From Pseudomonas tensinigenes (GTDB taxonomy: Bacteria; Pseudomonadota; Gammaproteobacteria; Pseudomonadales; Pseudomonadaceae), in contig NZ_CP077089.1 of assembly GCF_014268445.2 (NCBI RefSeq), positions 1,233,501 through 1,297,500 on the forward strand: a stretch of DNA of 64,000 nt, in the 5' to 3' direction. Shown here piece by piece: positions 20,098 to 31,344 of the stretch (position 1 is its first letter; the number at the start of each line of letters is the position of its first letter). The notes under the pieces were generated by a model, which did not search any database, was not told the origin of the DNA, and worked only from the letters and a program-made list of their open reading frames with translations. A program made the translations under genes and the position numbers.

Positions 20098-20146
20098 CTG
20101 AAATCTGCAGTGCTTGGCACTCTTGTTTTGGTTCTCATTATCATCT

Positions 20147-20165
20147 AATAATAAATCTCATTATC
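20147..20165 (+). promoter_or_regulatory. Fur box upstream of fagA-fumC-sodA
   Basis: The 19-mer AATAATAAATCTCATTATC matches the Fur consensus GATAATGATAATCATTATC at 14 of 19 positions. A second, overlapping half site (TCTCATTATCAT) lies at 20133-20144. The box ends 16 bp before the fagA start, so Fur binding would block the promoter. The P. aeruginosa fagA-fumC-orfX-sodA operon is known to be Fur-repressed and induced by iron starvation. Confidence 0.8.
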
Positions 20166-20181
20166 GGATGAGCCCCGGATC

Positions 20182-20569
20182 ATGAGTTCTGCCTTGCACG
20201 AGCAGCCGTACCTCGAAAGCTGGCGCTGGATGAGTCGCCAGATCCGTTGCGCGATGGATCCCGACGAGCCGCGCCTGATCGAACACTATCTGGCCGAAGG
20301 CCGGTATCTGGCCTGTTGTACGGCAACTTCTCCCTGGACCATCGCTGAAACTTCCTTCCGTTTGCTGCTCGACACGGCCACCGACATCGCCTTGCCGTGG
20401 CACTGGCGCAGCCTCTGTCTCGATCAAGCCTGGCGCCCGCTGCGTGAAATGGAGCGCCTGTCCCTGTGCAAATGCCGGCTCAACCGCTGGCAGCGCTACA
20501 CCTGGCAGCTCGCCACTTGCGAGTTGCTTCCCTCGATTCCTCTCATTGAATTAGTCCAAGGATTTACCG

Positions 20570-20589
<20 letters not shown>
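20182..20589 (+). CDS. fagA: Fur-associated protein FagA
   Basis: A 135-residue protein with strong resemblance to FagA, the first product of the iron-regulated fagA-fumC-orfX-sodA operon of pseudomonads. Its biochemical function is not known. The sequence is rich in Trp and Cys (YLESWRWMSRQIRC, LACCTATSPWT, CLDQAWRPLREMERLSLCKC) with no signal peptide or membrane helix, so it is probably cytoplasmic and might bind metal, which is my inference. Its end overlaps the fumC start by 20 nt, indicating translational coupling. Confidence 0.88.
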
Positions 20590-21946
<1,357 letters not shown>

Positions 21947-21973
21947 AACCTGTAACCGCTTTGGAGGCTCACC

Positions 21974-22414
21974 ATGGAGCACTGGAAACGCACGATCGAA
22001 CGGGCCAATCGCTGCTTCATGCTCGGCGAATTGATCGACGCCCGTGAGGCTTACCTGCAGGCCCTGGCCCTGGCGCAAGTGTTGTTCGAACGCTGGGCAG
22101 ATGCCGACGAAGCGGTGGCGGCCTGCGTCATCTCCCATCACAACCTGGCGGACTTGCACCTGCGCCTGAATCAGCCTGAGGAGAGCGCCGAGTATCTCTG
22201 CGCCATCCACCAACGGCTGTTGCAGACCATGCAGGACGAACGCCTGCGCCTGGCATTGCGTGAAGCGGCGCTGCGCCAGAGCAGCAAGACCTACGTCGAG
22301 CTGCTGAATTTCATCAGCGAACACGGCGAATACCCGCGTACCCAGCGCCTGCTGCACCCGGATACCGGCAATGCGCGCCGCGCGCCTGCCCCACATCACC
22401 ATGGAGTCCATTGA
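21974..22414 (+). CDS. Conserved hypothetical protein (OrfX of the fagA-fumC-sodA operon)
   Basis: A 146-residue hypothetical protein in the position of OrfX (PA4469) between fumC and sodA. Its function is unknown. The sequence is mainly helical and rich in Leu, Ala and Arg ([39 protein letters not shown]), with a repeat rhythm like tetratricopeptide-type helix pairs, which is only a suggestion. The C-terminus has a His-rich end (APHHHGVH). It lies 27 bp after fumC with a TTGGAGG ribosome site, and ends one base before sodA. Confidence 0.85.
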   Translation: MEHWKRTIERANRCFMLGELIDAREAYLQALALAQVLFERWADADEAVAACVISHHNLADLHLRLNQPEESAEYLCAIHQRLLQTMQDERLRLALREAALRQSSKTYVELLNFISEHGEYPRTQRLLHPDTGNARRAPAPHHHGVH

Positions 22415-22415
22415 A

Positions 22416-23027
22416 ATGGCTTTTACCTTGCCTGCCTTGCCTTACGCCTACGACGCCCTCGAGCCGCATATCGATGCGCAGACCATGGAAATTCACTACA
22501 CCAAGCATCACCAGACCTACATCAACAACCTCAACGCCGCCGTTGAAGGCACTGAATACGCCGAATGGCCAGTGGAAAAACTCGTCGCCAGCGTCCAGCA
22601 ACTGCCGGAAAAACTCCGTGCAGCGGTGATCAATCAGGGCGGCGGTCACGCCAACCATTCGCTGTTCTGGGAAGTCATGGTGCCCAACGGTGGCGGCAAG
22701 CCGGATGGCGCGCTGGCCAAGGCCATCGATGAACATCTGGGCGGCCTCGACAGCTTCAAGGAATCCTTCACCAAAGCCGCACTGACCCGTTTCGGCAGCG
22801 GCTGGGCCTGGCTCAGCGTGACCCCGGAGAAAAAGCTGATCGTGGAAAGCAGCGGCAATCAGGACAGCCCGTTGATGAATGGCAACACGCCGATTCTCGG
22901 TCTCGACGTCTGGGAGCACGCCTATTACCTGCGTTATCAGAACCGTCGTCCGGAATACATCAATGCGTTCTACAACGTGATCAATTGGCCTGAAGTGGCT
23001 GCGCGCTATCAGGCCGCACTGGTTTAA
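22416..23027 (+). CDS. sodA: Superoxide dismutase (Mn)
   Basis: A 203-residue cytoplasmic Mn/Fe-type superoxide dismutase. Metal ligands are visible as His in [11 protein letters not shown] (about 27), His in [10 protein letters not shown] (about 81) and Asp and His in [13 protein letters not shown] (about 168 and 172). The GGGHANHS context and NQDSP (Gln near 147) are typical of the manganese type and not of FeSOD, fitting an operon expressed when iron is short. The frame extends 15 codons upstream inside orfX, but ATG 22416 matches family starts. The downstream ZIP transporter may supply its metal. Confidence 0.95.
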   Translation: MAFTLPALPYAYDALEPHIDAQTMEIHYTKHHQTYINNLNAAVEGTEYAEWPVEKLVASVQQLPEKLRAAVINQGGGHANHSLFWEVMVPNGGGKPDGALAKAIDEHLGGLDSFKESFTKAALTRFGSGWAWLSVTPEKKLIVESSGNQDSPLMNGNTPILGLDVWEHAYYLRYQNRRPEYINAFYNVINWPEVAARYQAALV

Positions 23028-23057
23028 GTCTTCTATAAAAACAATCCAAGGCTGACT

Positions 23058-23951
23058 ATGGGCACTGAAACACTGGCGATCGGAAGTGGGCGTATGTTTC
23101 GTTACGCAGTGGGATCGCTGTTGCTGTTGGCGGGCATGACCTTGCTGGTCGCCCACGGGCTGGAATGGCTGAATCTCGAGCCGAGGCTGTCGCGGGCGTT
23201 GCAGGGCGGCGCGATCTGCGCCCTCGGCACGGCGCTTGGCGCTGTCCCGGTGCTGGTGATTCGGCGCATGCCGCAGGCACTCAGTGATACCTTGCTGGGT
23301 TTTGGCGCCGGGGTGATGCTGGCGGCGACGGCATTTTCGTTGATCGTGCCGGGCATTGCTGCTGCCGAAAGTCTCGGCCTGACGCCGTGGGGCGCCAGTG
23401 GCCTGATCTGTTTCGGCATCATGCTCGGGGCGTTTGGCCTGTATCTGGTTGATCGCAAGGTGTCGGGTGCGTCCCCGGAAATGCTCGTCGGCACCGTCGA
23501 GCATCCGGTGATACCGCCGCGGATCTGGCTGTTCGTGTTCGCCATCATTGCCCATAACATCCCTGAAGGCATGGCCGTCGGCGTTTCTGCTGGCGGTAGC
23601 ATGCCGGATGCGGACAGTCTGGCCATGGGCATCGCTTTGCAGGATGTGCCGGAGGGCCTGGTGATTGCGCTGGTGTTGGCCGGGGCGGGGATGTCGCGGG
23701 TCAAGGCGTTTCTGATCGGCGCGGCGTCAGGTCTGGTCGAGCCGGTGTTTGCGCTGTTGTGCGCGTGGCTGGTCAGTCTGGCACAGGTGTTGTTGCCACT
23801 AGGACTAGCGCTCGCGGCGGGGGCCATGTTGCTGGTGGTGACCCACGAAGTGATTCCCGAGTCGCGACGCAATGGTCACGACAAACTGGCCAGTCTTGGC
23901 CTGTTGATCGGGTTTTGTCTGATGATGGTGATGGATACGGCGTTGGGTTGA
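23058..23951 (+). CDS. ZIP family metal transporter
   Basis: A 297-residue inner-membrane transporter of the ZIP family, importing divalent metals such as Zn2+, Mn2+ or Fe2+. About eight helices are seen. The metal-site helix HNIPEGMAVGVSAGG (about residues 174-188) is canonical; the second site helix reads QDVPEGLVIALVLAG (about 200-214), with Gln where many relatives have His. It lies 30 bp after sodA in the Fur-regulated cluster, so Mn2+ delivery to Mn-SOD is an attractive but unproven role. The same gene order occurs in P. aeruginosa (PA4468-PA4467). Confidence 0.9.
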   Translation: MGTETLAIGSGRMFRYAVGSLLLLAGMTLLVAHGLEWLNLEPRLSRALQGGAICALGTALGAVPVLVIRRMPQALSDTLLGFGAGVMLAATAFSLIVPGIAAAESLGLTPWGASGLICFGIMLGAFGLYLVDRKVSGASPEMLVGTVEHPVIPPRIWLFVFAIIAHNIPEGMAVGVSAGGSMPDADSLAMGIALQDVPEGLVIALVLAGAGMSRVKAFLIGAASGLVEPVFALLCAWLVSLAQVLLPLGLALAAGAMLLVVTHEVIPESRRNGHDKLASLGLLIGFCLMMVMDTALG

Positions 23952-23960
23952 AGTCGTGCA

Positions 23961-24034
23961 AAAGATCGCAGCCTGCGGCAGTGCCTATAGGGAACGCATT
24001 CCAATGTAGGAGCTGCCGCAGGCTGCGATCTTTT
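23961..24034. repeat. Inverted repeat pair, GTAGGAGCTGCCGC family
   Basis: Two inverted arms (AAAGATCGCAGCCTGCGGCA and its complement) between the convergent ZIP and npr genes. The left arm is slightly diverged (GTGCCTAT in place of CTCCTAC). Confidence 0.9.
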
Positions 24035-24045
24035 GACTTTGGCTG

Positions 24046-24321
24046 TCAGCCGCCTTCGTCGAAGTAGTTGTTGATCAACGCCACCAGCGCATCCAGCGCT
24101 TCCTGTTCCTGATGCCCTTCAGTACTCAGATAGATCTTGGTGCCCTTGCCTGCCGCCAGCATCATCATCGCCATGATGCTTTTACCGTCAACCGTGGTCT
24201 CTGGTGTACGACCCACTCTGATCGTGCAATCCGGATACTGCCCGGCCACCCCGACAAACTTGGCCGATGCGCGGGCATGCAGGCCCAGCTTGTTGATGAT
24301 TTCGATTTCCAGAGCAGGCAT
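24046..24321 (-). CDS. ptsO: HPr-like phosphocarrier NPr of the nitrogen PTS
   Basis: A 91-residue HPr-family protein. NPr takes phosphate from PtsP (EI-Ntr) and passes it to PtsN (EIIA-Ntr), a regulatory chain. The active-site His is in NKLGLHARASAKFV (residue 16), and the Ser-46 region reads DGKSIMAMMMLAAGKG. It is the last gene of the rpoN-hpf-ptsN-rapZ-npr group, 15 bp after rapZ. Confidence 0.95.
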   Translation of the reverse strand: MPALEIEIINKLGLHARASAKFVGVAGQYPDCTIRVGRTPETTVDGKSIMAMMMLAAGKGTKIYLSTEGHQEQEALDALVALINNYFDEGG

Positions 24322-24336
24322 CGCGGTGTGAATCCT

Positions 24337-25194
24337 TTAAGTGAGGTCGCGGTGGCGAACCTGGACGTTCTTCAGGGTTTTCTGCAGGGCCTGACCCAGA
24401 CGTTCGGTCAGGTAGACGGAGCGGTGATGCCCGCCGGTGCAGCCAATGGCAATGGTGACGTAGGCACGGTTGCTCGCGGCGAAACGCGGCAGCCATTTGT
24501 GCAGGTAGGTGAAGATGTCCTGAAACATTTCTTCGACCTCCGGCTGTGCCGCCAGGTATTCAGCCACCGGCGCATCGAGACCCGATTGCGCGCGCAGTTC
24601 CGGCTTCCAGTACGGATTGGGCAGGCAGCGCACATCGAACACCAGATCTGCATCCACCGGCATGCCGCGCTTGAAGCCGAAGGACTCGACCAGAAACGCG
24701 GTGCCCGGCTCCGGCTGATTCAGCAGGCGCAGCTTGATGGAGTCGCGCAGCTGGTACAGGTTGAGGTTGGTGGTGTTGATTTTCAGGTCGGCGAGGTCGG
24801 CGATCGGGCCGAGCAGGGCGGTTTCATCCTGGATCGCTTCGGCCAGCGAGCGATTGGCGTTGCTCAGTGGATGGCGACGGCGGGTTTCGGAGAAACGCTT
24901 GAGCAGGGTTTCTTCGTCGGCGTCCAGATACAGGACATCGCACTGGATGTGCTTGGCCCGGACATCTTCAAGCAACTCGGGAAAGCGCGTCAGATGGCTC
25001 GGCAAGTTACGCGCATCGATCGACACGGCCACCAGCGGTTGCGCCAGCTCAGTGTGAATCAGCGCGCGTTCGGCCAGTTCCGGCAGCAAGCCTGCGGGCA
25101 GGTTGTCGATGCAGTAATAGCCGTTGTCCTCAAGGACATCCAGAGCCGTACTTTTACCCGAGCCGGAACGGCCGCTGACGATGATCAAACGCAT
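24337..25194 (-). CDS. rapZ: RNase adapter protein RapZ
   Basis: RapZ, 285 residues. It has an N-terminal P-loop ([18 protein letters not shown], residues 6-23) and a C-terminal domain with the conserved [11 protein letters not shown] (about 177-187) and [17 protein letters not shown] (about 243-259). In E. coli it binds sRNAs and guides RNase E in control of glucosamine-6-phosphate synthase; in pseudomonads its targets may differ. It sits between ptsN (2-bp gap) and npr, the usual sigma-54-linked arrangement. Confidence 0.95.
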   Translation of the reverse strand: MRLIIVSGRSGSGKSTALDVLEDNGYYCIDNLPAGLLPELAERALIHTELAQPLVAVSIDARNLPSHLTRFPELLEDVRAKHIQCDVLYLDADEETLLKRFSETRRRHPLSNANRSLAEAIQDETALLGPIADLADLKINTTNLNLYQLRDSIKLRLLNQPEPGTAFLVESFGFKRGMPVDADLVFDVRCLPNPYWKPELRAQSGLDAPVAEYLAAQPEVEEMFQDIFTYLHKWLPRFAASNRAYVTIAIGCTGGHHRSVYLTERLGQALQKTLKNVQVRHRDLT

Positions 25195-25196
25195 GA

Positions 25197-25661
25197 TTAA
25201 TGCCCGTTCTGCTCGCTCAGGACGACCTGATACAAGGCTTCGCTACTCGGTGCGCTACGCAGCTTTTCGCGCACTTCCTTACGATCCAGCATGCTGGCGA
25301 TCTGACGTAGCAACTCCAGATGCGCATCGGTGGCGGCTTCCGGGACCAGCAAAACAAACAGCAGGTCAACCGGAGCGCCGTCAATGGCGTCGAAATCGAT
25401 CGGAGCGTCAAGGTGCATCAGCGCGCTGATCGGCGCTTGGCAACCCTTGAGGCGGCAATGGGGGATGGCGATGCCGTTACCAAAACCGGTGGAACCGAGT
25501 TTTTCACGGGCAATCAACGCCTCGAAGACATCCTGCATGGCCAGATCCGGCACTTCGCGGGCGATCAGGTTGGCAATTTGTTCGAGGGCTTTCTTTTTAC
25601 TGCCACCCGGCACGTTCACGAGGGAACGGCCGGGGGTCAGGATACTTTCAAGTCGGATCAT
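25197..25661 (-). CDS. ptsN: Nitrogen PTS regulatory enzyme EIIA(Ntr)
   Basis: PtsN, 154 residues, an EIIA domain of the fructose/mannitol type acting as a regulator, not a sugar transporter; it controls potassium uptake, PHA synthesis and other processes depending on phosphorylation. The phosphorylated His is in [14 protein letters not shown] (about residue 67). Start [16 protein letters not shown] fits. It follows hpf by 11 bp. Confidence 0.96.
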   Translation of the reverse strand: MIRLESILTPGRSLVNVPGGSKKKALEQIANLIAREVPDLAMQDVFEALIAREKLGSTGFGNGIAIPHCRLKGCQAPISALMHLDAPIDFDAIDGAPVDLLFVLLVPEAATDAHLELLRQIASMLDRKEVREKLRSAPSSEALYQVVLSEQNGH

Positions 25662-25672
25662 GGAATGGGGGG

Positions 25673-25981
25673 TTATCGACCTGTCGCGCCCTGGAGGAGG
25701 CTTTGGGTCTTTTCCTTATGCTTTTTGAGTTGGCGATCCAGCTTGTCGGTCAGCAGGTCAATGGCGGCATACATGTCGTCATGCTCGGCATTGGCAACCA
25801 CTTCTCCGCCGGGAATATGCAAGGTGGCTTCGATTTTCTGCTTCAGCTTTTCGACGCACATCGTGACTTGCACGTTGGTGATCTTGTCGAAATGGCGCTC
25901 TAATCGGTCGAGTTTTTCGTTGATGTAGGTGCGCAGAGGTTCGGTCACTTCCAGTTGGTGTCCACTGATGTTGACTTGCAT
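25673..25981 (-). CDS. hpf: Ribosome hibernation-promoting factor
   Basis: A 102-residue short-form HPF, binding the 30S decoding centre and promoting 100S dimers in stationary phase. The start MQVNISGHQLEVTEPLRTYI and the NAEHDDMYAAIDLLTDKLD segment (about residues 66-84) are characteristic. The reading frame extends upstream to 26035, but ATG 25981 is preceded by GGAG and matches the family length. It follows rpoN with a hairpin in between. Confidence 0.95.
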   Translation of the reverse strand: MQVNISGHQLEVTEPLRTYINEKLDRLERHFDKITNVQVTMCVEKLKQKIEATLHIPGGEVVANAEHDDMYAAIDLLTDKLDRQLKKHKEKTQSLLQGATGR

Positions 25982-26013
25982 ACAGCTTCTCCTTCGTTGC
26001 CAGTGCATAAAGC

Positions 26014-26033
26014 GGCAGGCTGGATAGCCTGCC
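26014..26033 (-). terminator. Hairpin between rpoN and hpf
   Basis: A perfect 7-bp stem (GGCAGGC and GCCTGCC, six-base loop). On the transcribed minus strand it is followed by GCTTTAT, a weak T tract. It lies 21 bp after the rpoN stop and 32 bp before the hpf start, so partial termination or mRNA processing between the two genes is possible. Confidence 0.5.
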
Positions 26034-26054
26034 ACTGGAACGCTGTAACGTGGC

Positions 26055-27545
26055 TTACATCAACCGCTTGCGTTCGCTCGAAGGCGCGATCCCGAGGGAT
26101 TCGCGGTACTTGGCGACGGTGCGGCGAGCCACCTGAATGCCTTGTGCCTCCAGTAAACCAGCGATCTTGCTGTCACTCAACGGCTTTTTCTGATTTTCCG
26201 CGGCAACCAGTTTTTTGATGATCGCGCGAATCGCCGTGGACGAGCATTCGCCGCCTTCAGAGGTGCTGACGTGGCTGGAGAAAAAGTATTTCAGTTCATA
26301 AATACCGCGCGGGGTATGCATGAATTTCTGCGTGGTCACCCGCGAAATCGTCGATTCGTGCATGCCCACGGCTTCGGCGATGTCATGCAGCACCAGCGGC
26401 TTCATGGCTTCGTCGCCGTACTCCAGAAAACCGCGCTGATGTTCGACGATCTGGGTAGCAACTTTCATCAGGGTTTCGTTGCGGCTCTGCAGGCTCTTGA
26501 TGAACCAGCGAGCTTCCTGCAACTGATTGCGCATGAACGTATTGTCGGCGCTGGTGTCGGCGCGACGGACAAAACCGGCGTACTGGGCGTTGACGCGCAG
26601 GCGTGGTACCGATTCCTGATTCAGCTCGACCAGCCAGCGCTCGTTGTCCTTGCGCACGATGACATCAGGGACTACGTATTCGGCTTCAGTGGACTCGATC
26701 TGTGAGCCCGGACGCGGATTGAGGCTTTGCACCAGCTCGATGACCTGGCGCAACTCGTCTTCCTTGAGCTTCATGCGCCGCATCAACTGGCTGTAGTCGC
26801 GGCCGCCGAGCAGGTCGATGTAATCGCTGACCAGGCGCTTCGCTTCAGTCAGCCAAGGCGTCTTGGCTGGCAGCTGGCGCAATTGCAGCAGCAGGCACTC
26901 GCCAAGATTGCGGGCGCCGATGCCGGCCGGTTCAAACTGCTGGATGCGGTGCAGGACGGCTTCGATTTCGTCCAGTTCGATGTCCAGTTCCGGATCGAAC
27001 GCCTCAAGGATCTCTTCGAGGGTTTCGTCCAGGTAGCCCTGATTGTTGATGCAGTCGATCAGGGTCACGGCGATCAGGCGATCGGTGTCGGACATCGGCG
27101 CGAGGTTCAGTTGCCACAGCAGGTGGCTTTGCAGGCTCTCGCCAGCGGAGGTGCGGGTGGTGAAGTCCCACTCGTCATCATCGCTGCTGGGCAGGCTGCT
27201 GGCGCTGGTCTGGTAAACGTCTTCCCAGGCGGTGTCGACCGGAAGCTCGTTGGGAATGCGCTCGTTCCATTCGCCGTCCTCGAGGTTGTCCACCGTCGGG
27301 GCGGTTTCCTGATAGGAGGGTTCCTGGATTTCGGTGGGTTTCTGTTCGGCGTTGTCGGCCATGGGGTCGGAATTGTCGAAGTCGTCGCCTTCTTCCTGGC
27401 GTTCGAGCATCGGATTGGATTCCAGAGCCTCCTGGATTTCCTGTTGCAGATCCAGGGTCGACAATTGGAGCAGGCGGATGGCCTGTTGCAGCTGCGGTGT
27501 CATCGTCAGCTGCTGGCCCATTCTCAAGACTAGCGATGGTTTCAT
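26055..27545 (-). CDS. rpoN: RNA polymerase sigma-54 factor
   Basis: Sigma-54, 496 residues, directing polymerase to -24/-12 promoters of nitrogen, flagellar and other genes with enhancer-binding activators. Region I is glutamine- and leucine-rich ([20 protein letters not shown], residues 5-24), region II is acidic (residues 50-120), and the C-terminal RpoN box [10 protein letters not shown] (about 473-482) that reads the -24 element is intact. It lies between lptB and hpf in the order conserved in proteobacteria. Confidence 0.98.
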   Translation of the reverse strand: MKPSLVLRMGQQLTMTPQLQQAIRLLQLSTLDLQQEIQEALESNPMLERQEEGDDFDNSDPMADNAEQKPTEIQEPSYQETAPTVDNLEDGEWNERIPNELPVDTAWEDVYQTSASSLPSSDDDEWDFTTRTSAGESLQSHLLWQLNLAPMSDTDRLIAVTLIDCINNQGYLDETLEEILEAFDPELDIELDEIEAVLHRIQQFEPAGIGARNLGECLLLQLRQLPAKTPWLTEAKRLVSDYIDLLGGRDYSQLMRRMKLKEDELRQVIELVQSLNPRPGSQIESTEAEYVVPDVIVRKDNERWLVELNQESVPRLRVNAQYAGFVRRADTSADNTFMRNQLQEARWFIKSLQSRNETLMKVATQIVEHQRGFLEYGDEAMKPLVLHDIAEAVGMHESTISRVTTQKFMHTPRGIYELKYFFSSHVSTSEGGECSSTAIRAIIKKLVAAENQKKPLSDSKIAGLLEAQGIQVARRTVAKYRESLGIAPSSERKRLM

Positions 27546-27732
27546 GGCAGGGGCTTAACACCTTATTCGCCGGCGCTATGCGCCATCCACTACAGGGCGC
27601 CGGGGCGCCAAACTTAAGCAAATTATATGCCTGAAACTGAAGTGTTTGCCTAGAGCGCTGTAACAATTAAAGCGTATTAATTCCTGCTTGAATCGATACA
27701 GCGCCCGGGCGGCGCACCGGGCACTGTTACGC

Positions 27733-28458
27733 TTACAAGCGGAACTCGTGACCCAGATACACTTCCTTGACCAGATCGTTGGCCAGGATGGTTTCTGCAT
27801 CGCCTTCAGCAATGAGTTGGCCATCGTTGACGATGTAAGCGGTTTCGCAGATGTCCAGCGTCTCACGGACGTTGTGGTCGGTGATCAATACACCGATGCC
27901 CTTGGCCTTGAGGTGGTGGATGATCTGCTTGATGTCGCCGACCGAAATCGGGTCGACACCGGCAAACGGTTCGTCGAGCAGGATGAATTTCGGTGCCGTT
28001 GCCAGCGCGCGAGCGATTTCCACCCGGCGGCGTTCACCACCGGACAGGCTCATGCCGAGGTTGTCGCGGATGTGGCTGATGTGGAATTCCTGCAGCAGGC
28101 TTTCCAGCTCTTTGCGGCGACCGGCCTTGTCGAGTTCCTGACGGGTCTCGAGGATGGCCATGATGTTGTCAGCCACCGACAGTTTGCGGAAGATCGACGC
28201 TTCTTGCGGCAGATAGCCGATGCCAGCCTTTGCACGGCCGTGCATCGGCTGGTGGCTGACGTCCAGATCATCGATCAGTACGCGGCCCTGATCGGCCTGC
28301 ACCAGGCCGACGATCATGTAGAAACACGTGGTCTTGCCGGCACCGTTCGGGCCGAGCAGACCAACGATCTGGCCGCTGTCGATCGACAGGCTGACATCAC
28401 GCACGACCTGGCGGCTTTTATAGGCCTTGGCCAGGTGCTGAGCTTTCAGAGTTGCCAT
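27733..28458 (-). CDS. lptB: LPS export ABC transporter ATP-binding protein LptB
   Basis: LptB, 241 residues, the ATPase powering LPS extraction from the inner membrane with LptFG and LptC. Walker [12 protein letters not shown] (residues 35-45), ABC signature [15 protein letters not shown] (about 137-151), Walker [13 protein letters not shown] (about 157-168) and the switch His in [10 protein letters not shown] are present. Its start overlaps the lptA stop by one base. Confidence 0.97.
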   Translation of the reverse strand: MATLKAQHLAKAYKSRQVVRDVSLSIDSGQIVGLLGPNGAGKTTCFYMIVGLVQADQGRVLIDDLDVSHQPMHGRAKAGIGYLPQEASIFRKLSVADNIMAILETRQELDKAGRRKELESLLQEFHISHIRDNLGMSLSGGERRRVEIARALATAPKFILLDEPFAGVDPISVGDIKQIIHHLKAKGIGVLITDHNVRETLDICETAYIVNDGQLIAEGDAETILANDLVKEVYLGHEFRL

Positions 28459-29003
28459 TACTGGGTTTTCTCGTCGGTTTTCTTCTTCGGCTGGATCACC
28501 ATGTCGATGCGCGGACGCGCCTCGGTGACCTTGCTTCCGGTAGCGCGACCGGCGCTGGCCAGTTTCTTCACGGTGTCATAGACGATTTTCTCGCCCTGAG
28601 TGACGTTGCCGTCTTTGTCGACGACCTTGGCCTTGTCGATCAGCACGACGCGGTTTTGCTGGGCGTGGTATTGAATCGTCACGCCGTAGCCCTGAACCGG
28701 TTTGGCGTCGCCCTGGGTCTGCAACTGCTCGAAGTAAGCCAGATTGCCCACGGAGGTCACTACGTCGATATCGCCATTCGGCGCGCGAGTCATGGTGACG
28801 GTGTTGCCTTTAACGATCATCGAGCCCTGGGTGATGATCACATCACCTTTATAGGTAGCGATGCCGTTCTTGTCATCCAGTTGGGCGTCGTCGGCCTGAA
28901 TGCGGATAGGTTGCTGCTGATCGTTCGGCAGAGCCCAGGCGCTCACGCTTCCCAGTGCTGCGCCCAGACTGAGCAAAATAGGGAGGGTTTTAACGAGCCT
29001 CAT
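28458..29003 (-). CDS. lptA: LPS transport periplasmic protein LptA (LptH)
   Basis: A 181-residue periplasmic OstA/LptA-domain protein that forms the bridge carrying LPS across the periplasm. It has a signal peptide ([18 protein letters not shown], cut after about residue 25) and the domain sequence [20 protein letters not shown] onward. The P. aeruginosa orthologue is called LptH. A Lys-rich tail ends [11 protein letters not shown]. It overlaps lptC upstream by 14 nt. Confidence 0.93.
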   Translation of the reverse strand: MRLVKTLPILLSLGAALGSVSAWALPNDQQQPIRIQADDAQLDDKNGIATYKGDVIITQGSMIVKGNTVTMTRAPNGDIDVVTSVGNLAYFEQLQTQGDAKPVQGYGVTIQYHAQQNRVVLIDKAKVVDKDGNVTQGEKIVYDTVKKLASAGRATGSKVTEARPRIDMVIQPKKKTDEKTQ

Positions 29004-29562
29004 ACTGTCCTCTTACGTTCGATAGCAGGTGTATCCTGCTTTCCTTCAGGTACGCTTTCATTCCAACGCCAGTCGATACACCGCCAGCGCCGTCGATTCT
29101 AACGGGTTGCTCGGTCTGCGCATATTCCTGCTGCGGGAACACGGTCATGCGAGTGGAAGTGATCAGGATGTCACGCTTCTTTTCATCGGTGCGCGCAACG
29201 CGTACCGAATCGATCAGTTCGACTTCGGTGCCGCCTGAGTTCACTTCACCGCGCTCACTGGTCACGTGCCACGGAAATTCCGTTCCGCGATACATGTTCA
29301 GGTCGGGTTTGGTCACGAGCGTGACGTCAGTTGCCTTCACGTGCTCGGCTTTCTCGGACGTCATTTCATACTGCACCTTGCCATCCGGCAGGTATTGCAG
29401 GGTATGGGTGTTGGTTGCATACCAGTCGATAGGCGTTTCCACCGAGGTGACCGGTGGTTTGTCGAGAAAGCGTTCCGGGCTGATATTCCAGTAGCCGACC
29501 GCTGCGAAAATCGCAGCGATGCAGCCGAACAGCAGGAAGTTACGAAATTTTTTGCTGAACAT
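28990..29562 (-). CDS. lptC: LPS export ABC transporter periplasmic protein LptC
   Basis: LptC, 190 residues, anchored by one N-terminal helix (NFLLFGCIAAIFAAVGYW) with a periplasmic beta-jellyroll that passes LPS from LptFG to LptA. Features such as YLPDGKVQYEMTSEKAEH (about residues 50-67) are typical. Two starts are possible: ATG 29562 (MFSKKFRN) and GTG 29574, which overlaps the kdsC stop as GTGA; I chose the ATG because MxSKK is the common start, but coupled GTG initiation is not excluded. Confidence 0.92.
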   Translation of the reverse strand: MFSKKFRNFLLFGCIAAIFAAVGYWNISPERFLDKPPVTSVETPIDWYATNTHTLQYLPDGKVQYEMTSEKAEHVKATDVTLVTKPDLNMYRGTEFPWHVTSERGEVNSGGTEVELIDSVRVARTDEKKRDILITSTRMTVFPQQEYAQTEQPVRIDGAGGVSTGVGMKAYLKESRIHLLSNVRGQYEAR

Positions 29563-29570
29563 GGTTTGGC

Positions 29571-30095
29571 TCACAGGTACGCGGCGTTGGCCGCATCGAG
29601 GCGGCCCTGGGCGCGCAGGATCAATTCACAGAATTCGCGGGCAGCACCTTCGCCCCCGCGAGCCCGGGTAACGCCATGGGCGTGTTCACGGACAAAATCA
29701 GCAGCGTTGGCTACGGCCATGCCCAGACCGACCCGGCGGATCACTGGCAGGTCGGGCAGGTCGTCACCGAGATAGGCGACCTGTTCATAGCTTAGGCCCA
29801 GTTGCTCAAGCAGGCCGTCGAGAACGACCAATTTGTCTTCGCGTCCCTGAAACAGGTGGGGGATGCCGAGGTTTTTCGCCCGGCGTTCGACCACTGGAGT
29901 CTTGCGACCACTGATGATGGCGGTCTGCACGCCGGCGTTCATCAGCATCTTGATGCCCTGACCGTCGAGGGTGTTGAAGGTCTTGAATTCGCTACCGTCT
30001 TCAAGGAAGTACAGGCGACCGTCGGTGAGAACGCCGTCGACGTCGAAAACCGCCAGTTTGATCGCTTTGCCGCGTTGCAGCAGATCGTTGCTCAT
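29571..30095 (-). CDS. kdsC: 3-deoxy-D-manno-octulosonate 8-phosphate phosphatase
   Basis: KdsC, 174 residues, removes phosphate from Kdo-8-P to give Kdo for lipid A inner core. It is a HAD-family tetramer: motif I FDVDGVLTDGRLYF (residues 18-31), motif II SGRKTPVVERRAK (about 62-74) and motif IV LGDDLPDLPVI (about 108-118) are visible. It overlaps the kdsD stop by one base, giving consecutive steps of the Kdo pathway next to the export genes. Confidence 0.96.
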   Translation of the reverse strand: MSNDLLQRGKAIKLAVFDVDGVLTDGRLYFLEDGSEFKTFNTLDGQGIKMLMNAGVQTAIISGRKTPVVERRAKNLGIPHLFQGREDKLVVLDGLLEQLGLSYEQVAYLGDDLPDLPVIRRVGLGMAVANAADFVREHAHGVTRARGGEGAAREFCELILRAQGRLDAANAAYL

Positions 30096-31069
30096 TACAT
30101 CACTCCTGCGCGCAGCAGATCGGAGAGGTTGAAGGCACCGACCGGGCGATCATCTTCATCCACAACGACCAGTGCGTTGATTCGGTGGTCTTCCATGATT
30201 TTCAGGGCTTCGGCGGCGAGCATTTCGGGCCGGGCAGTCTTGCCGTGGGCCGTCATTACCTGGTCGATGGTGGCGCTGCGAATGTCGATGCTGCGATCCA
30301 GGGTGCGGCGCAAATCGCCGTCGGTGAAGATCCCGGCGAGTTTGCCATCGGCTTCAAGGATGACGGTCATGCCCAGACCCTTGCGGGTCATTTCCATCAG
30401 CGCGTCCTTGAGCAGCGTACCGCGTTGTACTTGCGGCAACTCCTGCCCGGCGTGCATGACGTTCTCCACTTTCAACAGCAGGCGACGGCCAAGGGCGCCA
30501 CCCGGATGAGAAAAGGCGAAGTCTTCGGCAGTGAAACCGCGCGCTTCCAGCAACGCGACGGCCAGCGCATCACCCATGACCAAAGCTGCGGTGGTCGAGG
30601 AGGTCGGCGCCAGGTTCAGCGGACAGGCTTCGTGCTCGACGTGAACGTTGAGATTGACCTCGGCCGCCTTGGCCAGCGGCGATAGCGGGTTGCCGGTGAG
30701 GCTGATCAACTGGATGCCCAGACGTTTGATCAGCGGCAGCAGGGTGACGATTTCGTTGGTCGAGCCGGAATTCGACAGGGCCAGAATCACGTCATCACGA
30801 GTGATCATGCCCATGTCGCCATGGCTGGCCTCGGCCGGGTGCACGAAAAAAGCCGGGGTGCCGGTGCTGGCCAGGGTCGCGGCAATCTTGTTGCCGATGT
30901 GCCCGGATTTGCCCATGCCGACCACAACTACACGGCCCTTGCTGGCCAGAATCATCTCGCAAGCGCGTACGAAATCGGCGTCGATATGGGGCAACAAGCC
31001 TTGTACGGCTTCCACTTCGAGTTGGATGGTGCGTTGTGCCGATTGAATCAGGTCGCTGGATTGGCTCAT
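30095..31069 (-). CDS. kdsD: Arabinose-5-phosphate isomerase
   Basis: KdsD, 324 residues, interconverts ribulose-5-phosphate and arabinose-5-phosphate, the first step to Kdo. It has an N-terminal SIS domain (VVVVGMGKSGHIGNKIAATL, about 48-67, and LALSNSGSTNEIVTLLP) followed by two CBS domains. The reading frame continues 41 codons upstream, but MSQSSDLIQSAQRTIQLE at 31069 is the family start. It is the first gene of the minus-strand kds-lpt-rpoN run and divergent from mlaF. Confidence 0.96.
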   Translation of the reverse strand: MSQSSDLIQSAQRTIQLEVEAVQGLLPHIDADFVRACEMILASKGRVVVVGMGKSGHIGNKIAATLASTGTPAFFVHPAEASHGDMGMITRDDVILALSNSGSTNEIVTLLPLIKRLGIQLISLTGNPLSPLAKAAEVNLNVHVEHEACPLNLAPTSSTTAALVMGDALAVALLEARGFTAEDFAFSHPGGALGRRLLLKVENVMHAGQELPQVQRGTLLKDALMEMTRKGLGMTVILEADGKLAGIFTDGDLRRTLDRSIDIRSATIDQVMTAHGKTARPEMLAAEALKIMEDHRINALVVVDEDDRPVGAFNLSDLLRAGVM

Positions 31070-31344
31070 GTCAGAAATCGTATAGCCCGATGAAAAGGCG
31101 GCGATTATAGCGGTTATGTGGCAAAGCCTCACGCAAGTTCGTCGTGCTTTGTCATTACTCGTTACCAAAACCCGGTAAAAGAGCCTGCGCACCTGTCATA
31201 TCGCCGAACTCAGGCTGGTACAAGCCTTGGGCGCGTAGCCTTTGCAGTGATATAGTTCGCCGCCAGTTCGGCCTGCCCGGGATGTACGTACTTTTTAAGT
31301 AAAGACAGGTGTCCGAGTGAGAGGCTGCATCGCAAGGAGTTTAG

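Noticed and set aside
27699..27727. Terminator between lptB and rpoN
   Set aside because: AGCGCCCGG and CCGGGCACT nearly pair (8 of 9), but there is no T run after it on the minus strand.
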